A DNA stretch of 44,216 bases, taken from NCBI RefSeq assembly GCF_013283785.1, contig NZ_JABCPZ010000070.1, positions 1 through 44,216 of the forward strand. The letters run 5' to 3'. The translations under genes and the position numbers were made by a program. Source of the stretch: Nonomuraea antri. Its GTDB lineage: Bacteria; Actinomycetota; Actinomycetes; Streptosporangiales; Streptosporangiaceae. The notes under the pieces were generated by a model. That model did not search any database and had not been told where the DNA came from. It worked only from the letters and a program-made list of their open reading frames with translations. Shown here in pieces: positions 8,542 through 17,867 of this stretch (positions are counted from its first letter, which is position 1; every line of letters starts with the position of its first letter).

Positions 8542-9537
8542 AGCGAGGCTGTAGCGGACCTTGATCTCGGCGCCGTCCGCGCCTTCGTCGCCGTCACCGA
8601 GGACCGCTACTTCAGCGAGGCCGCCGCCCGGCTCGGCATCAGCCAGCAGGCCGTCTCCAAGCGCATCGCGAAGCTGGAGTCCGACCTCGGCGTGCGGCTG
8701 TTCTTCCGCACCCGCACCGGCGCCGACCTCACCGCAGACGGGCGGTCGTTCCTGCACCACGCGCGCGCCCTCGTCGGCCTCGCCGACCAGGCGCTCGACG
8801 TGCTGCGCGGCCGCCGCAGGGCGCTGCGCGTGGACGTCCTGGACACCCGGCTGGGCTCGGTCGACCTGGTCAGGGACTTCCACCAGAGCGTCGAGGGCGC
8901 GGACGTCGAGGTCCTCACCTCCAACGGGCTCAGGTCCGCCCGCGACGCGCTCGCCCGCGGCTCGGTCGACGCCGCCTTCGCCCGGGTCAGCGGCACGCTG
9001 GAGGAGGACCTGCGGCAGGCGCCCGCCTACCTGGAGCCCATCCACCTCATGGTCGGCCGCGACCACCCGCTCGCCGGCCTGCCGGAGGTGGCGGCGCGGC
9101 GGCTGGCCGGAGCGACCGTGTGGATGCCGGGAAACGCGCCAGACAGCGAGTGGGCCGAGTACTACCGGCTCCTCGGCGACGCGTTCGACCTCGACATCGA
9201 CGACACCGGGCCGGACTTCGGCTGGGAGTACTTCATGGAGGAGATCGCCACCGGCCACCGCATCGGGTTCGTCGGCGAGGCGTGCCGGATGCCGTGGAAC
9301 CCGGGCGTGGTGCGGATCCCGGTCGTCGATCCGGTGCCCGTCTACCCGTGCTCGCTGCTGAGCCACCGGCAGAACCCGCACCCGGTGCTGGCGCTGCTCG
9401 TCCGGTTCGTCGAGCGCGGCTTCGTGCCGTACGACCCGGGCCGCCAGTGGCTGCCGGACGCCGACCGCGCGGCCTTCGCCGGAGGTTCACCCGGACGTTC
9501 ACTCGGACGTCGGAGACCGGACATCGGACGTCGCTAG
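8539..9537 (+). CDS. LysR-family transcriptional regulator
   Basis: LysR-type regulator, 332 residues from GTG 8539. The winged helix-turn-helix occupies the first 65 residues (VRAFVAVTEDRYFSEAAARL, then SQQAVSKRIAKLESDLGVRLFF), followed by a linker helix and a periplasmic-binding-like effector domain (about 95-300). A TTG at 8497 would add 14 residues unlike the family, so I prefer the later start. The C-terminal tail (GGSPGRSLGRRRPDIGRR) is basic and comes from GGACGT-type repeats. It runs into the esterase gene 40 bases downstream, which may be a target or co-transcribed. It probably also acts on its own divergent promoter; effector unknown. Confidence 0.9.
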   Translation: MSEAVADLDLGAVRAFVAVTEDRYFSEAAARLGISQQAVSKRIAKLESDLGVRLFFRTRTGADLTADGRSFLHHARALVGLADQALDVLRGRRRALRVDVLDTRLGSVDLVRDFHQSVEGADVEVLTSNGLRSARDALARGSVDAAFARVSGTLEEDLRQAPAYLEPIHLMVGRDHPLAGLPEVAARRLAGATVWMPGNAPDSEWAEYYRLLGDAFDLDIDDTGPDFGWEYFMEEIATGHRIGFVGEACRMPWNPGVVRIPVVDPVPVYPCSLLSHRQNPHPVLALLVRFVERGFVPYDPGRQWLPDADRAAFAGGSPGRSLGRRRPDIGRR

Positions 9538-9577
9538 GTTTCGGCGGTAACCCGGAATCTTGCCGTAAGGAAGCGTC

Positions 9578-10864
9578 ATGTCCCGTTCATTGATCGCCGC
9601 GCTGGCCGCCGGCTCCCTGCTCGCCGCCGGCCTCGCCGCGCCGGCGTCCGCCGCGACCGGGGCCGGGCGCGAGCCGCGGGTGGTGTCCGACGTGACGCTG
9701 CCCGCGCCCGACCTGGCCGCGTTCCAGCCCGGGATCGTGACGGACTCGCGCGGCGTCAAGCTCGGCGGCGTCGGCAGCGGCCTCTACCCCGCGGACCGGC
9801 CGGGCGAGTACTGGATGGTCACCGACCGCGGGCCGAACGGCGAACCCAAGATCGACGGCGAGAAGCGGCGCACGTTCCCGGTGCCCGCGTTCGCGCCGGC
9901 CATCGTGCGCGTCGCCGTCCGCCACGGCACCGCGCGGATCGTGCGCGCGATCCCGCTGCGGAAGTCCGACGGCACGCCGATCAGCGGCCTGTCGAACCAG
10001 GCCGGGCACGACGAGACCCCCTACACCTGGGACGGGCGCACCCAGCTGCCCTACGACCCGAACGGCCTGGACACCGAGGACATCGTCACCGACGGCCGCG
10101 GCGGCTTCTGGCTGGTGGACGAATACTCGCCGTCGCTCGTCCACGTCGGCGCCGACGGCCGGATCCTGGCCCGATACGTCCCCAAGGGCCTCGGCCTGAC
10201 CGGCGCCGGATACCCGGTCCACGAGACGCTGCCCGCCGTCTTCGGCACCCGCCAGCAGAACCGTGGCCTGGAGGCCGTCGGGCTCTCGCCCGCGGAACGC
10301 GCCCTGTACGTGGCGATCCAGAGCCCCCTGGCCAACCCGGACAAGAAGACCGGCAAGGCGTCGAGCGTCGCCCGCATCCTGCGCGTCGACCTGCGCACCG
10401 GCCGGCCGACCGGCGAATGGGCCTACCGGATGGAGGACGCCGCCGCCTTCGACCCGGCCGCCGAACAGGGCGACATGAAGATCTCCGCGCTCACCGTGCT
10501 CCGCCCGGGCCGCCTGCTGCTGCAGGAACGCACCGACGCCGTGGCCCGCCTCTACACCGTCGACCTGCGCGGCGCGAGCGACCTGCTCGGCGGCCCGCAC
10601 GACGACCCGGCCACCACCCCGTCGCTGGAGGCGTCGCTGCCGGCGAACGTCCGGGTGGCGACCAAGTCGCTCGCCGTGGACCTGGCGGCCATCCCCGGCC
10701 TGCCCGGCAAGATCGAGGGCGTCGCGCTGCTCGACCGCCGGACGATCGCGGTGGCCAACGACAACGACTTCGGCCTCGGCACCTTCGGCCCGGACGGCCG
10801 CCTCATCGACTCGGGCGTGACCAGCCGCATCCTCACCATCCGCCTCCCCCGCCCGCTCCTCTGA
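9578..10864 (+). CDS. Secreted phytase-like esterase (beta-propeller)
   Basis: Exported protein of 428 residues. The signal peptide ends near ASAATG (about residue 27). The body matches the 'esterase-like activity of phytase' family: VTDRGPNGEPK near residue 85, GLDTEDIVTDGRGGFWLVDEYSP in the middle and GKIEGVALLDRRTIAVANDNDFG near the end. These are blades of a calcium-binding beta-propeller in the related proteins. The start is ATG 9578 with AAGGA seven bases upstream. Proteins of this group hydrolyse phosphate or carboxyl esters outside the cell, but the substrate here is not known. It follows the LysR gene and converges with the AraC gene. Confidence 0.85.
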   Translation: MSRSLIAALAAGSLLAAGLAAPASAATGAGREPRVVSDVTLPAPDLAAFQPGIVTDSRGVKLGGVGSGLYPADRPGEYWMVTDRGPNGEPKIDGEKRRTFPVPAFAPAIVRVAVRHGTARIVRAIPLRKSDGTPISGLSNQAGHDETPYTWDGRTQLPYDPNGLDTEDIVTDGRGGFWLVDEYSPSLVHVGADGRILARYVPKGLGLTGAGYPVHETLPAVFGTRQQNRGLEAVGLSPAERALYVAIQSPLANPDKKTGKASSVARILRVDLRTGRPTGEWAYRMEDAAAFDPAAEQGDMKISALTVLRPGRLLLQERTDAVARLYTVDLRGASDLLGGPHDDPATTPSLEASLPANVRVATKSLAVDLAAIPGLPGKIEGVALLDRRTIAVANDNDFGLGTFGPDGRLIDSGVTSRILTIRLPRPLL

Positions 10865-10873
10865 GACCGGGGG

Positions 10874-11701
10874 TCAAGGGCGGCTGCTGCGGCGGGCATA
10901 CGCCGCCGGGGGCATGCCCACGGCGGCGGTGAAGTCGCGGGTCAGGTGGGCCTGGTCGGTGTAGCCGAGTTCGGCGGCCAGCGTGGCCAGGTCGAGGCCC
11001 TGGTGGATGCGTTCGGCGGCCTCGTACAGGCGGAAGCGGCGGATCACCCACTTGGGGCCGATGCCGACGTAGTCCCTGAACAGGCGCTGGAGTGAGCGGA
11101 CCGAGCGGCCCGATCTGGTGGCCAGGTCGTCGACCCTGGTCAGGGTCACGTCATTCTCCACCAGCGAGACCAGGGCGTCGGCTTCCTCGGCCAGGGGGTC
11201 GTGGTGGGGGGCGAGGCTCTGCAGGAAGGTGTCGATGGTGGTGACGGCGGTCTGGGTGTCCGGTTCTGAGAGGACCTGTTCGACCAGGTGTGCGCCGGAC
11301 GGGCCGAACAGGGCGGCGATCTCGGTGAAGTGGCCGGTCAGCTGTGAGACGGGGGCGCCGAGGAACGGGCGGAAGCCGCCGGGACGGAAGCGGGTGCCGA
11401 TCACCCGGCCGCTGCCGCGCATCGTGTAGGAGAACCCGCCCCTGATCACGCCCGCGATGCGGCGGAAGTCCCGGGTGATCGTCATGTTCACCGTCGGGTG
11501 GGAGATGATGCGCTGCTCGTAGGGTTCGGCGAGGTCGGTCCAGGTGACGACCCAGAAGTGCCCGACGAACGCGGCCAGCCCGGCGGACGGCTCGAACCTG
11601 GCGTAGTCGAACGCGTCGCGCCCCGCGTACGGGTCGACCCAGCCGCGCTGTCGCGTTTCTACAAGCCTGGACTCGGACGAGCGGGGCACGATGGCTGCCA
11701 T
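10874..11701 (-). CDS. AraC-family transcriptional regulator
   Basis: Regulator of up to 275 residues. The N-terminal domain (GWVDPYAGRDAFDYARFEPS, then FVGHFWVVTW) is of the DUF6597 type often fused to AraC DNA-binding regions. The C-terminal 100 residues carry two helix-turn-helix motifs, including LATRSGRSVRSLQRLFRDYVG and LATLAAELGYTDQAHLTRDF. The longer open frame to 12061 lies antisense to the next gene and is unlikely. Remaining starts are ATG 11701 and GTG 11689, both touching the start of the divergent gene at 11691, so there is no normal intergenic promoter. The ligand is unknown. Confidence 0.85.
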   Translation of the reverse strand: MAAIVPRSSESRLVETRQRGWVDPYAGRDAFDYARFEPSAGLAAFVGHFWVVTWTDLAEPYEQRIISHPTVNMTITRDFRRIAGVIRGGFSYTMRGSGRVIGTRFRPGGFRPFLGAPVSQLTGHFTEIAALFGPSGAHLVEQVLSEPDTQTAVTTIDTFLQSLAPHHDPLAEEADALVSLVENDVTLTRVDDLATRSGRSVRSLQRLFRDYVGIGPKWVIRRFRLYEAAERIHQGLDLATLAAELGYTDQAHLTRDFTAAVGMPPAAYARRSSRP

Positions 11702-12242
11702 GGACGACATGATGCCGCTGATGACGCACGCCACGGAACGGACGGCACGCCTGGTGAGCGCCGTGCGGGAGGAACAGCTCGGGTCCCCGACGCCGTGCGC
11801 GAAGTTCGACGTCAAGGACCTGATCAACCATCTGGAGTGGGTGGCGGAGCTGTTCGAGTCGCTGGCCGGCGACGGGCCGATGGTGGAGCAGGCGCCGTAC
11901 GCGGGCGACTTCCCCGAGCGCGGACGGCGGACGCTCGCCGCCTGGTCACGCCCCGAGGCGTGGGAGGGGACGAGCGCGGCCATGGGCATGCCGATGGACA
12001 TGCTCGCCCACATGTATCTCGTGGACATGGTGGTGCACGGCTGGGACCTGGCCAGGGCCACCGGCCAGGACTACGCGCCCGGGGAGGCGGAGGTCGAGCG
12101 GGCGTGGCGGTTCACCGAGCGGATGGCGGAGATGGGGCGGCAGCGGGGCGCGTTCGGGCCGCCGGTGGCGGTGCCCGGCGACGCCCCGCGGTTCGACCGC
12201 CTGCTCGGCCTCATCGGCCGCGACCCCGCCTGGCCTGCTTGA
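11691..12242 (+). CDS. TIGR03086/DinB-like metal-binding protein
   Basis: Protein of 183 residues of the mycothiol-dependent maleylpyruvate isomerase / TIGR03086 group, a four-helix DinB-like fold. The helix with DLINHLEWVAELF carries the first metal-type His, and VDMVVHGWDLARATGQD is the family hallmark with the second His and Trp. Such proteins bind a divalent metal and often use mycothiol as thiol partner; for this subgroup the reaction is unknown. It starts at ATG 11691 (GCGGGG four bases upstream), head to head with the AraC gene, which probably controls it. Confidence 0.82.
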   Translation: MAAMDDMMPLMTHATERTARLVSAVREEQLGSPTPCAKFDVKDLINHLEWVAELFESLAGDGPMVEQAPYAGDFPERGRRTLAAWSRPEAWEGTSAAMGMPMDMLAHMYLVDMVVHGWDLARATGQDYAPGEAEVERAWRFTERMAEMGRQRGAFGPPVAVPGDAPRFDRLLGLIGRDPAWPA

Positions 12243-12256
12243 CCTCGCTTGGCCTG

Positions 12257-12282
12257 CCTGACGCCGCCGCTGGCGTTCCAGG
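12257..12282. terminator. Hairpin between convergent genes
   Basis: CCTG-ACGCC-GCCGCT-GGCGT-TC-CAGG forms a nine-pair stem with a two-base bulge. It lies exactly between the stops of the TIGR03086 gene (12242) and the acylase gene (12283). It could stop transcription from both sides; there is no U-tract, as is usual in this GC range. Confidence 0.4.
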
Positions 12283-14784
12283 TCAGCCGCGTACCGTGGT
12301 CGTGCGTAGTTGCGGCGAGGCGGCGATCTCCGCGTCGGTGAACCGTTCCGTCACCCACTGCCCGCGCGAGAACAGCACGGTCTGGTCGGTGTGGTGCGGC
12401 GAGGACGGGTTCGCCGACAGCGAGTAGGTGAGCAGGGTACGGCTCCGCGGCCCGTCCGGGGTGAGCTCGACGGCCATCATGAAGCTGGAGCCGGTGTCGA
12501 CGTCCGGGTAGCGGCCGTCGGGGCCGAGCGGGCCGCCGGTGCGGACGCGGTCGAAGCAGCCCTCGCTGCCCGTGCAGCCGGGTATCGGGATCCCCGCGTA
12601 ACGCTGGGCCTGTCCGGTGGTCAGGGTCAGTGGGATGCGGTTGGCCTGGAAGAACGCCACGGTGTCGGCCAGCGCCCGCTGCGTCGCCGGGTCGTCGTGC
12701 TTGAGCCCGCGCGGCGTGGTGAGCGGACGTTCCGGGTCGAACGGCACCCGCCACCAACTGGGCGCGGGCTCGCCGGGCTTGCTGGGCACGCCCAGCCGGT
12801 CGAAGAACTCCCGCCAGAGCACCGCGCCCTCGCTGTCGAGGGTGGCGCGGCCGTCCCAGGCGGCCAGGGTCGCGCAGGCCCGGCGCACGTTCACCCGCCG
12901 TCCGTCGGACGTGGTCAGCTCGCGGTGCGCGCGGCACAGCGCCGCCAGGTCCGCGCGCATGAGCTCGACGCTGTGGTTGCGCTTGGCCTGGACGGTGGCC
13001 GCCAACGTCTCCAGCGTGAAGCCGGGCGCGCCGAGCCCGTCGGAGCCGGCCAGCCGCCGGGCGATCATGTCCAGGCTCACCCGGGGACGGGTGTCCAGCT
13101 CGGCGCGGCCTCCGTCCCAAACCGGCGGAAACCCGGTCAGCGGCGCCGACGGGTTCGCCAGCCAGTAACCGTTGTTCGAGTTGGCCACGTAGTCGGTACG
13201 GGTCAGCCTCGGCTGGTTGCCGGGGCCGAAGATGCCGGGCACGACGGCGTCGCGGTCCTTGCCGAGCAGGCACGCGCTGGTCGAGCCGTCCAGGACGGTG
13301 GCCTCGAGCCCCGGCATGGGCGCGGGCTTCGCGCAGCGGCGGGCCTGGGCGGCGGTGATGTGCGGGACGACCGAGGCGTCGGCGAACGAGGCGGTCCCGC
13401 CGGCGTCCACGGCGAGGGTGTAGACGAACGGCATCCCCTGGTAGGTGTCCTGGGCCGCGCGCAGCTCCGCCAGGTTCCCGGCTCCGGCCATGGCCAGCCA
13501 GGCGTCGGCCGAGCGCAGGTTGGCGGCGTTGACGTCGGCCAGCGCGTACGCCGTCTCCGCGCTCCGCCCGGCGGCCAGGACCGGGCCGTAGCGCGAGGTC
13601 AGGAGGGTGTGATTGGCGATGCCCCCGCCCCGCAGCGTCACCTCGACCTCCTGGCGGCCCATCGGCTCAGGACGGCCGTCGACCAGGTAGCTGGTGGGGT
13701 CGCCGGGCACCAGCGTGAGCCGGTAGAGGGCGAAGCGCTGGGCGTGGGAGACCGTGTGGGTCCAGGCGACGCTCGCGTTGTGCCCGATCTGGACGACCGG
13801 CGTGCCGTACAGGCTGCCGCCGGCGACGTCGAGCACGCCCGGGATGGTCAGGTGCACCTGGTAGAAGCGGCGGATGCCGCGCCACGGGAAGTGCGGGTCG
13901 GCCAGCAGCATGCCGGTTCCCGCGCGCGTCGCCTCCTTGCCCAGCGCCCAGCCGTTGCTGCCGGGAGCGCCCTCGACCGGCCCGAACAGGTTCCCAGTCG
14001 TCGCATCGAACGGCGACTCGCCGGCCGTGGCGAACGGAGGCTCGCCGGCCGCGCCGAACGGAGGCTCGTTGTTCGTGGGCGGTGCTGGTGGGGTGCGGCC
14101 CGGTGCGGATCTGGTCGGGCCGTCGGACTCGGCCTCGCCGACCACGGCCTCCTTGAGCGCGGCGCCGCCCGCCATGCGGTTCAGGTCGAGGACGGTGTGC
14201 CACACGTCGTTGGCGGTGATGGGGCCGACCCACTCCTTGCCCCGGCAGGTGGGGTCGGGCAGGTTCGACACCCCGGTCTCGGCCAGGTAGCGGTTGTAGC
14301 CGGCCGCGTAGCCGTCGACCAGCCGCCGCAGCTCGTCGCTCGGGCCCACCGGCGCCGGTCTGGCCAGCAGCCGACGTACCACCCCCGAGTCCGCGACGCT
14401 CTTGTGGTAGACGTCGCTGGTCAGGTTGGGCACCGGGTCGACGGGGTCGTCCGACATCGACTCCGCGCCGAAATGGCGTGAGCGCTCGCCGCGTAACGTC
14501 ACCACCCACGAGGCGAGTACGCACAGGTTGTCCTGGGCGAAGGCGTAACCGTAGCCGAAGCCGAGCCCGCCGTGGTCCTTGGCCGAGATGTGGGGGATGC
14601 CGTACTCGGTGCGCCGGATCTCGGCGGCGTAGCGCCCATCAGCGGCCTCCATGGCCTCCATGGCTTCGGCGGCTCCGGCGGCTCCGGCGGCAGCGGCGGG
14701 TGTGTCCGTGCGTACCGCCACCGCCGCGACGGCGGCGACCAGGGCCAGCGCGACGGCCGATGCCGCCCGCGTGCTGAGCTTCAT
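12283..14784 (-). CDS. Secreted penicillin-acylase-family Ntn hydrolase
   Basis: Precursor of 833 residues for an N-terminal-nucleophile amidohydrolase (penicillin G acylase, AHL acylase, aculeacin acylase family). A signal peptide spans about residues 1-33. The alpha chain runs from IRRTEYGIPHISAKDHGGL to a low-complexity linker with repeated EPPF/ESPF units, which should be the excised spacer. Autocleavage would expose Ser276 in GSNGWALG as the nucleophile of the beta chain. GHNASVAWTHTVS and VANSNNGYWLAN carry other conserved active-site residues. ATG 14784 has AGGAG seven bases upstream; an earlier ATG at 14808 lacks one. The acyl substrate, such as a lipopeptide, a beta-lactam or an acyl-homoserine lactone, cannot be decided. 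Confidence 0.9.
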   Translation of the reverse strand: MKLSTRAASAVALALVAAVAAVAVRTDTPAAAAGAAGAAEAMEAMEAADGRYAAEIRRTEYGIPHISAKDHGGLGFGYGYAFAQDNLCVLASWVVTLRGERSRHFGAESMSDDPVDPVPNLTSDVYHKSVADSGVVRRLLARPAPVGPSDELRRLVDGYAAGYNRYLAETGVSNLPDPTCRGKEWVGPITANDVWHTVLDLNRMAGGAALKEAVVGEAESDGPTRSAPGRTPPAPPTNNEPPFGAAGEPPFATAGESPFDATTGNLFGPVEGAPGSNGWALGKEATRAGTGMLLADPHFPWRGIRRFYQVHLTIPGVLDVAGGSLYGTPVVQIGHNASVAWTHTVSHAQRFALYRLTLVPGDPTSYLVDGRPEPMGRQEVEVTLRGGGIANHTLLTSRYGPVLAAGRSAETAYALADVNAANLRSADAWLAMAGAGNLAELRAAQDTYQGMPFVYTLAVDAGGTASFADASVVPHITAAQARRCAKPAPMPGLEATVLDGSTSACLLGKDRDAVVPGIFGPGNQPRLTRTDYVANSNNGYWLANPSAPLTGFPPVWDGGRAELDTRPRVSLDMIARRLAGSDGLGAPGFTLETLAATVQAKRNHSVELMRADLAALCRAHRELTTSDGRRVNVRRACATLAAWDGRATLDSEGAVLWREFFDRLGVPSKPGEPAPSWWRVPFDPERPLTTPRGLKHDDPATQRALADTVAFFQANRIPLTLTTGQAQRYAGIPIPGCTGSEGCFDRVRTGGPLGPDGRYPDVDTGSSFMMAVELTPDGPRSRTLLTYSLSANPSSPHHTDQTVLFSRGQWVTERFTDAEIAASPQLRTTTVRG

Positions 14785-14816
14785 TCCTGCTCCTCTTCCA
14801 TGCGCCACGTGGCCGG

Positions 14817-14877
14817 GCGCGGTCCAAGCCGTCAGATGGTCAGGCGCGGTCCGGGCCGTCGTGCGGTCCGGGACGTC
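14817..14877. repeat. Three 17-base direct repeats upstream of the acylase gene
   Basis: Copies at 14817-14833, 14844-14860 and 14861-14877 follow GYGCGGTCCRRGMCGTC. They end about 30 bases upstream of the acylase start (14784), in its only intergenic region, so they may be regulator sites. Confidence 0.5.
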
Positions 14878-14931
14878 ATACGGTCGGGCCGGTCGGTGTG
14901 ACGGCGCCGCGTGGCCACGCGTGGTCCGGTC

Positions 14932-17190
14932 TTATTCGAATCGCGCGTTGTCAGGTGCGGTCATACGTCTGAGCAGCGGCAACAACGTCAGGATCACCAG
15001 CAGCGACGCCACCAGCCCACCCCCCACCGCCGCGAAGTACACCGGCCCGGGCATGGCCAGGGACGCGCCCTTCATCGCCAGCTGGTCGATGACCGGCTCA
15101 GCCACCCCGAACCCGGCCGCGGCCGCCAGCAGCGCGGCCACGACCAGCGGCAGCGCCGACTCCAGCAGCACCACCGCCGACAGCGTGCGGGCCGGGGTGC
15201 CGGCCAGGCGCAGCAGCGTGAACGGCTGCCGCCGCTCGATGAGCCCGCCGCCGACGGTCACCACCAGGCTGCAGCCGCCGGCCAGCAGGGTCAGCGCGAC
15301 CATGGCCAGCGCGACGTTCTCTGCCTGGCCGAACATGACCGCCCTGACCTGGGCGACCTCGGCGAACGTCATGGGCGCGTCCGCGGCGGCCCCGGCGTAC
15401 CCGGCCAGCAGGGTGCGCAGTCGTTCCAGAGTGGCGGTGTCGTCCGTGCTGACCAGGACCGCGGACAGGGCGAGCCCGGCCGCAGAGTCGACCCGGCCGG
15501 ACGGGCTCGCCAGGGGGAGCAGCTTGCCGATGGTGAGCGGGTTGTCGGCGCCGACCAGGCGGTCGAACTGTCCGGCCACCGCCTGGGCGCCCGCCGGGCA
15601 GCGGCCGAGCACGGGGAAGCGGGCCAGGTGCGCGCACTCGACCACGGCCCGGGCCGGTGGCGGGCCGTCGCCGGGAACCGGGGGCACCCGTTCGTCCGGC
15701 TTGGCGTAGATCGGCAGCACGTCGACGCCGGGATGGGCGCGCAGCTCGGCCAGCAGGGCGGTGGCGGCACCCGGTGACAGCCCGCCGGAGCCTGGCGGGG
15801 TGAGTGCGGCGCGCAGCACGTCGTTCAGCGCGCCGCCGCCCACCGCCTGCTGGCCGGTGACCACGGCGGGGACGATTCCGGCGATCGCCGTCCCGATGAA
15901 CACCGCGAGGACGAGCCCGCTCACCGAGCGGAAGGCGGTCTTCGGGTCGGCGGACAGCCGCTGGGCGGCCAGCAGGGTCGCCGCGCCGCCGGTCAGCCTG
16001 GCGGTCAGGCGGGCGGCCAGCATCGTCAGCCAGGGGCCCGCCACCACCAGCCCGATCATGATCAACGCCAGCCCGACCCCGGCGAGCAGCGCGTCGGGAT
16101 CGCCGCCATCGCCGCCACCACCGCCGCCGGCATCATCGCCGTTACTGAACACCGGGCCGGCGAACAGGCCGAGCCCGGCCAGCAGCGGGATCGTCCGCCA
16201 GGCCCGGGGCGGGCGGGCGGCGGTCCGCCGGACCGTGCCGAGCGGGGAGATCCGCACCCGGCGCAGCGACCACAGCGCGGCGCAGGCCGCCACGACCGGC
16301 GCGCCGGCCAGCACGGCCGCGTACTGCCAGGGCGCCGGGGCGACCAGGTCGGGGAAGAACCGGGCGCCGGTGATGCGGGCCTCGGTCAGCGCCGGGCGTA
16401 CCAGGATGAAGACCGCGACCCCGGCCAGCGCGCCGAGCAGCGCGCCCGCCGCCGCGTCCACCGCGGCGAGCACGTTGACCTGCCGCGACGTCGCGCCCAC
16501 CAGCCTGATGGCGGCGAAACGCGCCTCGCGCCTGGCGGCGGCCAGCCGGGTGGCGGTCGCGACGAGCACCAGCAGCGGGACGATCAGCCCGATGGCGGCG
16601 ATGCCGAACCCGTACCGGTAGGCGTCGGTGGTGTCGTCGATCGCGGGCGCGGTCTCGACGGCGTCCACCTGCCGGGTGCCGGTCAGCGCGGCGACCTGTT
16701 GCGGCGTGCGTCCGACGACCACGGCCAGCTCGTCGGGCCCGGACAGCGCGGCCGGGCCGATGAGCCCGGCCCTGGCGCCGGGGAAGCGGTCGGCGAGCTG
16801 TTCGCGCGGCGCCCGGTCGAGCAGCCCGGCCAGCGCGGGGGAGACGACGTACGTGCCGGGTCCCGGCATCGCGGACAGGCCGGGGATCACCGGGGCGCGG
16901 TCGCCGAGCGCGGCCGCGTCGAGCCGTTTGACCCGCTGACCGGCGTAGTAGTCCTCGCGGTAGTTCCACAGCGCGCCGTCGGCGGTGGCGTCGAGCGCCC
17001 AGCCGCTGGGCGCGGTGCCGGTGGTGCACTCCCAGCACGGTCGGGCGGTGGTCGCCTGGAAGGCGTTGAACAGCGAGAGCGTGGCCAGCAGCACCGTCAC
17101 GCCGACGGCCACCCCGGCGACGATCAGGACCAGTCTGGCCGCCGCCTCCCTGCCGCCCTGGAGTGACAGCCGCAGCCCGAGCGAGATCAT
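14932..17190 (-). CDS. ABC transporter permease, FtsX/MacB type
   Basis: Membrane protein of 752 residues with about ten transmembrane helices. Helix 1 (about 18-42) is followed by a large external domain (about 45-205) containing CWEC. Then comes an FtsX block (about 207-330), two or three central helices separated by a Gly/Asp-rich loop (DDAGGGGGGDGGDPD), a second external domain and a final FtsX block containing GGGLIERRQPFTLLRLAGTP. This is the duplicated FtsX arrangement of LolCDE/MacB-like exporters and antimicrobial-peptide resistance pumps. It starts within the stop of the ATPase gene (ATGA) and forms the complete transporter with it. The cargo could be a lipid, peptide or lipoprotein; unknown. 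Confidence 0.88.
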   Translation of the reverse strand: MISLGLRLSLQGGREAAARLVLIVAGVAVGVTVLLATLSLFNAFQATTARPCWECTTGTAPSGWALDATADGALWNYREDYYAGQRVKRLDAAALGDRAPVIPGLSAMPGPGTYVVSPALAGLLDRAPREQLADRFPGARAGLIGPAALSGPDELAVVVGRTPQQVAALTGTRQVDAVETAPAIDDTTDAYRYGFGIAAIGLIVPLLVLVATATRLAAARREARFAAIRLVGATSRQVNVLAAVDAAAGALLGALAGVAVFILVRPALTEARITGARFFPDLVAPAPWQYAAVLAGAPVVAACAALWSLRRVRISPLGTVRRTAARPPRAWRTIPLLAGLGLFAGPVFSNGDDAGGGGGGDGGDPDALLAGVGLALIMIGLVVAGPWLTMLAARLTARLTGGAATLLAAQRLSADPKTAFRSVSGLVLAVFIGTAIAGIVPAVVTGQQAVGGGALNDVLRAALTPPGSGGLSPGAATALLAELRAHPGVDVLPIYAKPDERVPPVPGDGPPPARAVVECAHLARFPVLGRCPAGAQAVAGQFDRLVGADNPLTIGKLLPLASPSGRVDSAAGLALSAVLVSTDDTATLERLRTLLAGYAGAAADAPMTFAEVAQVRAVMFGQAENVALAMVALTLLAGGCSLVVTVGGGLIERRQPFTLLRLAGTPARTLSAVVLLESALPLVVAALLAAAAGFGVAEPVIDQLAMKGASLAMPGPVYFAAVGGGLVASLLVILTLLPLLRRMTAPDNARFE

Positions 17191-17867
17191 CGCGCGGCCT
17201 CGCCGGCGTAGAGGTCGCTGACCCGGCCGTCGCGTACGACGACCTCACGGTCGGCGCAGGCGGCCACCCGGGCGTCGTGCGTCACCACGATCACCGTGGT
17301 GCCCTCTTCCCTGGCCAGGCCCACCAGCAGCTCCATCACGTGCTCGCCGGTGAGCGAGTCGAGTGCGCCGGTCGGCTCGTCGGCGAACAGCACCCGCGGG
17401 CCCGTCACCAGCGCCCGCGCGATCGCCACCCGCTGCGCCTGGCCGCCGGACAGCTCCCCGGTGCGCCGGTCGCCCAGCTCGGCCAGGCCCAGCCGGTCCA
17501 GCCAGCCCCGCGCCCGCCCGTGGGCGGCCTTCCGCCCGGTACGCCCGAGCAGCAGCGGCAGCGCGACGTTGTCGGTCACGGTCAGCTCGGGCACGAGCTG
17601 ACCGAACTGGAAGACGAAACCGAAGGCGGTGCGCCGCAGCCGGGTGCGCCGCTCGTCGCTCATGGTGTCGAGCCGCTGCCCGTCGAACCACACCTGCCCG
17701 CTGTCGGGCGTGAAGATCCCGGCCAGGCAGTGCAGCAACGTGGACTTGCCCGAGCCGCTCGGCCCCATCACGGCCACGATCTCCCCGGCGTCCACCGCCA
17801 GGCTCGCCTCGCACAGCGCCGGCGTGCTGCCGTAGGAGCGGCTGACCCGCTTCGCCTCGACGATCAT
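17187..17867 (-). CDS. ABC transporter ATP-binding protein (LolD/MacB type)
   Basis: ATPase of 226 residues that drives the permease encoded immediately downstream. Walker A is GPSGSGKST, the Q-loop lies in FGFVFQFGQLVPELT, the signature is LSGGQAQRVAIARAL, Walker B is VLFADEPTGALDS (with the following D-loop) and the switch His is in VVTHD. The LVPELTVTDNV segment after the Q-loop is typical of the LolD/MacB group. ATG 17867 is the chosen start because the longer open frame to 18149 lies over the PadR gene. It overlaps its neighbours by four bases on each side, which indicates one coupled operon. Confidence 0.93.
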   Translation of the reverse strand: MIVEAKRVSRSYGSTPALCEASLAVDAGEIVAVMGPSGSGKSTLLHCLAGIFTPDSGQVWFDGQRLDTMSDERRTRLRRTAFGFVFQFGQLVPELTVTDNVALPLLLGRTGRKAAHGRARGWLDRLGLAELGDRRTGELSGGQAQRVAIARALVTGPRVLFADEPTGALDSLTGEHVMELLVGLAREEGTTVIVVTHDARVAACADREVVVRDGRVSDLYAGEAAR

